Below are positions 6,211 through 6,888 of a stretch of DNA of 6,888 nucleotides, piece by piece. The stretch lies in contig CALEIS010000006.1 in assembly GCA_937877675.1 (NCBI GenBank), positions 1 through 6,888 of the forward strand, given 5' to 3'. Within the stretch, counting starts at the first letter, position 1, and each line of letters begins with the position of its first letter. The notes under the pieces are model-generated. The model saw only the letters and a program-made list of their open reading frames with translations. It made no database searches and had not been told where the DNA came from. Made by a program: the position numbers and the translations under genes. This stretch comes from an uncultured Clostridia bacterium (GTDB lineage Bacteria; Bacillota; Clostridia; Oscillospirales; Acutalibacteraceae).

Positions 6211-6245
6211 AATAATTCTGAATTACGAATTACGCATTCCGAATT
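6211..6245 (-). repeat. Heptad-period repeat array D, abutting a stop codon
   Basis: On the minus strand, five consecutive units AATTCGG, AATGCGT, AATTCGT, AATTCAG and AATTATT. The array follows directly on, and overlaps by one base, the TAA (6245-6247) that ends the decayed frame at 6245-6421. It is the inverted counterpart of array C. Confidence 0.7.
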
Positions 6246-6421
6246 TATGACAATATCCTTTCTGCCAACTTTTCTGCTGTTTCCTTTGCTTTATGGGGGG
6301 CGGAAAAACTGTTTGTAAGATTATTGTATTTGAACCTTTCATCTCTGCCCTCGTAAATCTGGAGAATTGCTTTTTCAAGAAGACTTTTTTCCACAGAAAG
6401 CAGAATTTTACCCTTTCGGAT
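6245..6421 (-). pseudogene. Decayed 3' end of an unidentified leftward gene
   Basis: A minus-strand frame of 58 residues runs from an in-frame TGA, with no ATG/GTG/TTG start plus ribosome site, to a TAA at 6245-6247. Its sequence (beginning IRKGKILLSVEKSLLEKAIL, ending AKETAEKLAERILS) has the charged, helical look and codon choice of a real C-terminus. A neighbouring frame just upstream, ending LPEKRNAIDLLSAASE at a TAA (6435-6437), could be the preceding part, separated by that stop and a one-base frame change; this is conjecture. The stop lies exactly at heptad array D, as real stops do at two other places here. The family is not recognised. The overlapping rightward frame at 6293-6529 has no ribosome site and looks like a shadow. 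Confidence 0.4.
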
Positions 6422-6517
6422 TCAAATCTGAAGATTATTCACTCGCTGCCGATAATAAATCTATGGCATTTCGTTTTTCCGGCAGAAAAAATGAAAAATT
6501 TGATATTATATACAATG

Positions 6518-6523
6518 TATAAT
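6518..6523 (+). promoter_or_regulatory. Candidate -10 box of the secreted-protein gene
   Basis: A perfect TATAAT lies about 69 bases before the ATG at 6592. No good -35 is found at 16-18 bases: TTGATA at 6500-6505 is only 12 bases away. The promoter may need an activator or lie elsewhere. Transcription would begin at the hairpin 6528-6553. Confidence 0.4.
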
Positions 6524-6527
6524 TGTT

Positions 6528-6559
6528 AAGTGTTTCCGGTTGGCGAAACACTTGGCGAA
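6528..6559. repeat. Inverted repeat and direct repeat in the leader of the secreted-protein gene
   Basis: AAGTGTTTC (6528-6536) and GAAACACTT (6545-6553) form a 9-bp inverted repeat with an 8-base gap. Overlapping it, TTGGCGAA occurs twice at 12-base spacing (6540-6547 and 6552-6559). Lying just downstream of the -10 candidate, it could be an operator or a 5' stem-loop of the mRNA. It lacks a T-run, so it is not a terminator for this strand. Confidence 0.55.
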
Positions 6560-6591
6560 TGTAACAAAAATCAAAAAAGGAGAACCACATC

Positions 6592-6879
6592 ATGAAAAAG
6601 TTCATGAACAAGTCAACGTTGGCTTTGCTTCTGACGCTTCTGATGCTGCTGTCGGCGATCACGGTTGGCGCTTCGCTGTTTGCAGTTTCGGCTGAAGAAA
6701 CGCCCGAAGCATCGCTGTATGACAAGACGGGTGCCCACGTTATGGACGGCACTTTCGTCGACCTTGTTGCTTACGCCAATTCCAATTACAGCGCAAGTAC
6801 AATGGCAAAACTCGAACTCAACAAAGACGTTGAGTTGACGGCACCGATCGAGCTGAAGGGCGGCCGTATCGGTACCTAA
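6592..6879 (+). CDS. Secreted protein with signal peptide, short or truncated
   Basis: The 95-residue frame begins with a classic signal peptide: basic start MKKFMNK, hydrophobic core (about 9-32), and cleavage site VSA (32-34) before EETPEAS, so the mature product of about 61 residues is exported. AAAGGAG lies 9 bases before the ATG. The mature part (VDLVAYANSNYSASTMAKLELNKDVELTAP, given only in outline) resembles the beginning of larger secreted beta-helix or surface proteins, where a strand such as LELNKDVEL is usually followed by more repeats; I do not recognise a domain. It ends at a TAA nine bases before the window edge, right after LKGGRIGT, which looks abrupt. GC is much higher (63 of 120 bases at 6601-6720 by hand count) than in the neighbours, suggesting a different origin. 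It may be a truncated gene, a frameshifted gene, or a small secreted protein. Confidence 0.65.
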   Translation: MKKFMNKSTLALLLTLLMLLSAITVGASLFAVSAEETPEASLYDKTGAHVMDGTFVDLVAYANSNYSASTMAKLELNKDVELTAPIELKGGRIGT

Positions 6880-6888
6880 GAGGGTAAC

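Larger units (their letters stand above)
5958..6247. mobile_element. MITE-like palindromic element, no coding capacity
   Basis: About 290 bases built as nested inverted repeats. Outermost are two heptad arrays in opposite orientation (5958-5999 and 6211-6245). Inside them is an AT-rich pair: AATTATAATGTTTATC at 6006-6021 against the reverse of 6188-6202. Next is a GC-rich pair matching at 13 of 14 bases: GTAGGGGCTGACGT at 6035-6048 against 6161-6174. The centre holds small hairpins: TCTGC/GCAGA at 6075-6087 and GGTGTCC/GGACACC at 6088-6104. The core is far richer in GC than its surroundings. No frame of useful length is present, so any movement would need a transposase supplied elsewhere. No target duplication could be assigned. 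A structured RNA is an alternative. Confidence 0.65.

Noticed and set aside
6293..6529. Rightward 78-residue frame starting MGGGK
   Set aside because: No plausible ribosome site and no recognisable domain; it lies opposite the better-looking leftward remnant, and the GGGK-like start is not a P-loop.
6435..6752. Leftward 105-residue frame overlapping the secreted-protein gene
   Set aside because: No ribosome site, antisense to a gene with a signal peptide and a good ribosome site. Only its last part, outside that gene, may be remnant coding sequence.

Overview
The window reads as a chromosomal stretch of a low-GC Gram-positive bacterium, most likely a gut-type Clostridia (Ruminococcaceae/Oscillospiraceae-like). 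This is inferred from the AT-rich composition, the strong AGGAG/GGAGG ribosome sites, the sigma-A-type promoters (TTGACT or TTGAAC, 17 bp, TAAAAT or TATAAT) and the protein types. No rRNA, tRNA, CRISPR or transposase gene is visible.

Layout, left to right. Positions 1-195 hold a leftward promoter for a gene beyond the left edge and the terminator of ppa. Then comes a leftward, translationally coupled pair: pncB (nicotinate phosphoribosyltransferase, 729-2171) and ppa (inorganic pyrophosphatase, 196-729). PncB releases pyrophosphate and Ppa destroys it, so the pair forms a small NAD-salvage unit. A divergent FMN nitroreductase (2292-2822) follows and ends at a hairpin terminator. Next is a leftward SUKH (SMI1/KNR4) protein (2882-3484), then hisF and hisH (3558-4927), also leftward and overlapping by one base, which together encode imidazole glycerol phosphate synthase. 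A divergent NagD-type HAD phosphatase (5097-5876) closes with a 19-bp perfect hairpin terminator.

The stretch 5877-6591 has no intact gene. It holds the terminator, a MITE-like palindromic element (5958-6247), a decayed leftward reading frame (6245-6421), and the promoter/leader region of a rightward secreted protein (6592-6879). That last gene is clearly richer in GC than the rest and stops after 95 codons, close to the window edge.

The most unusual signal is a set of four short arrays with a 7-nt period. Three begin exactly at a TAA stop codon: nitroreductase, hisF and the decayed frame. They form two inverted pairs. One pair brackets the SUKH gene, with GC-rich hairpins just inside the arrays; the other brackets the MITE-like palindrome. 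This suggests one family of repeat-bounded elements, one member of which carries a gene as cargo, although independent decoration of gene 3' ends is an equally economical reading.

Several starts were shortened from the longest open frame because the Shine-Dalgarno sequence lies inside the extension (pncB, SUKH, hisH, HAD).
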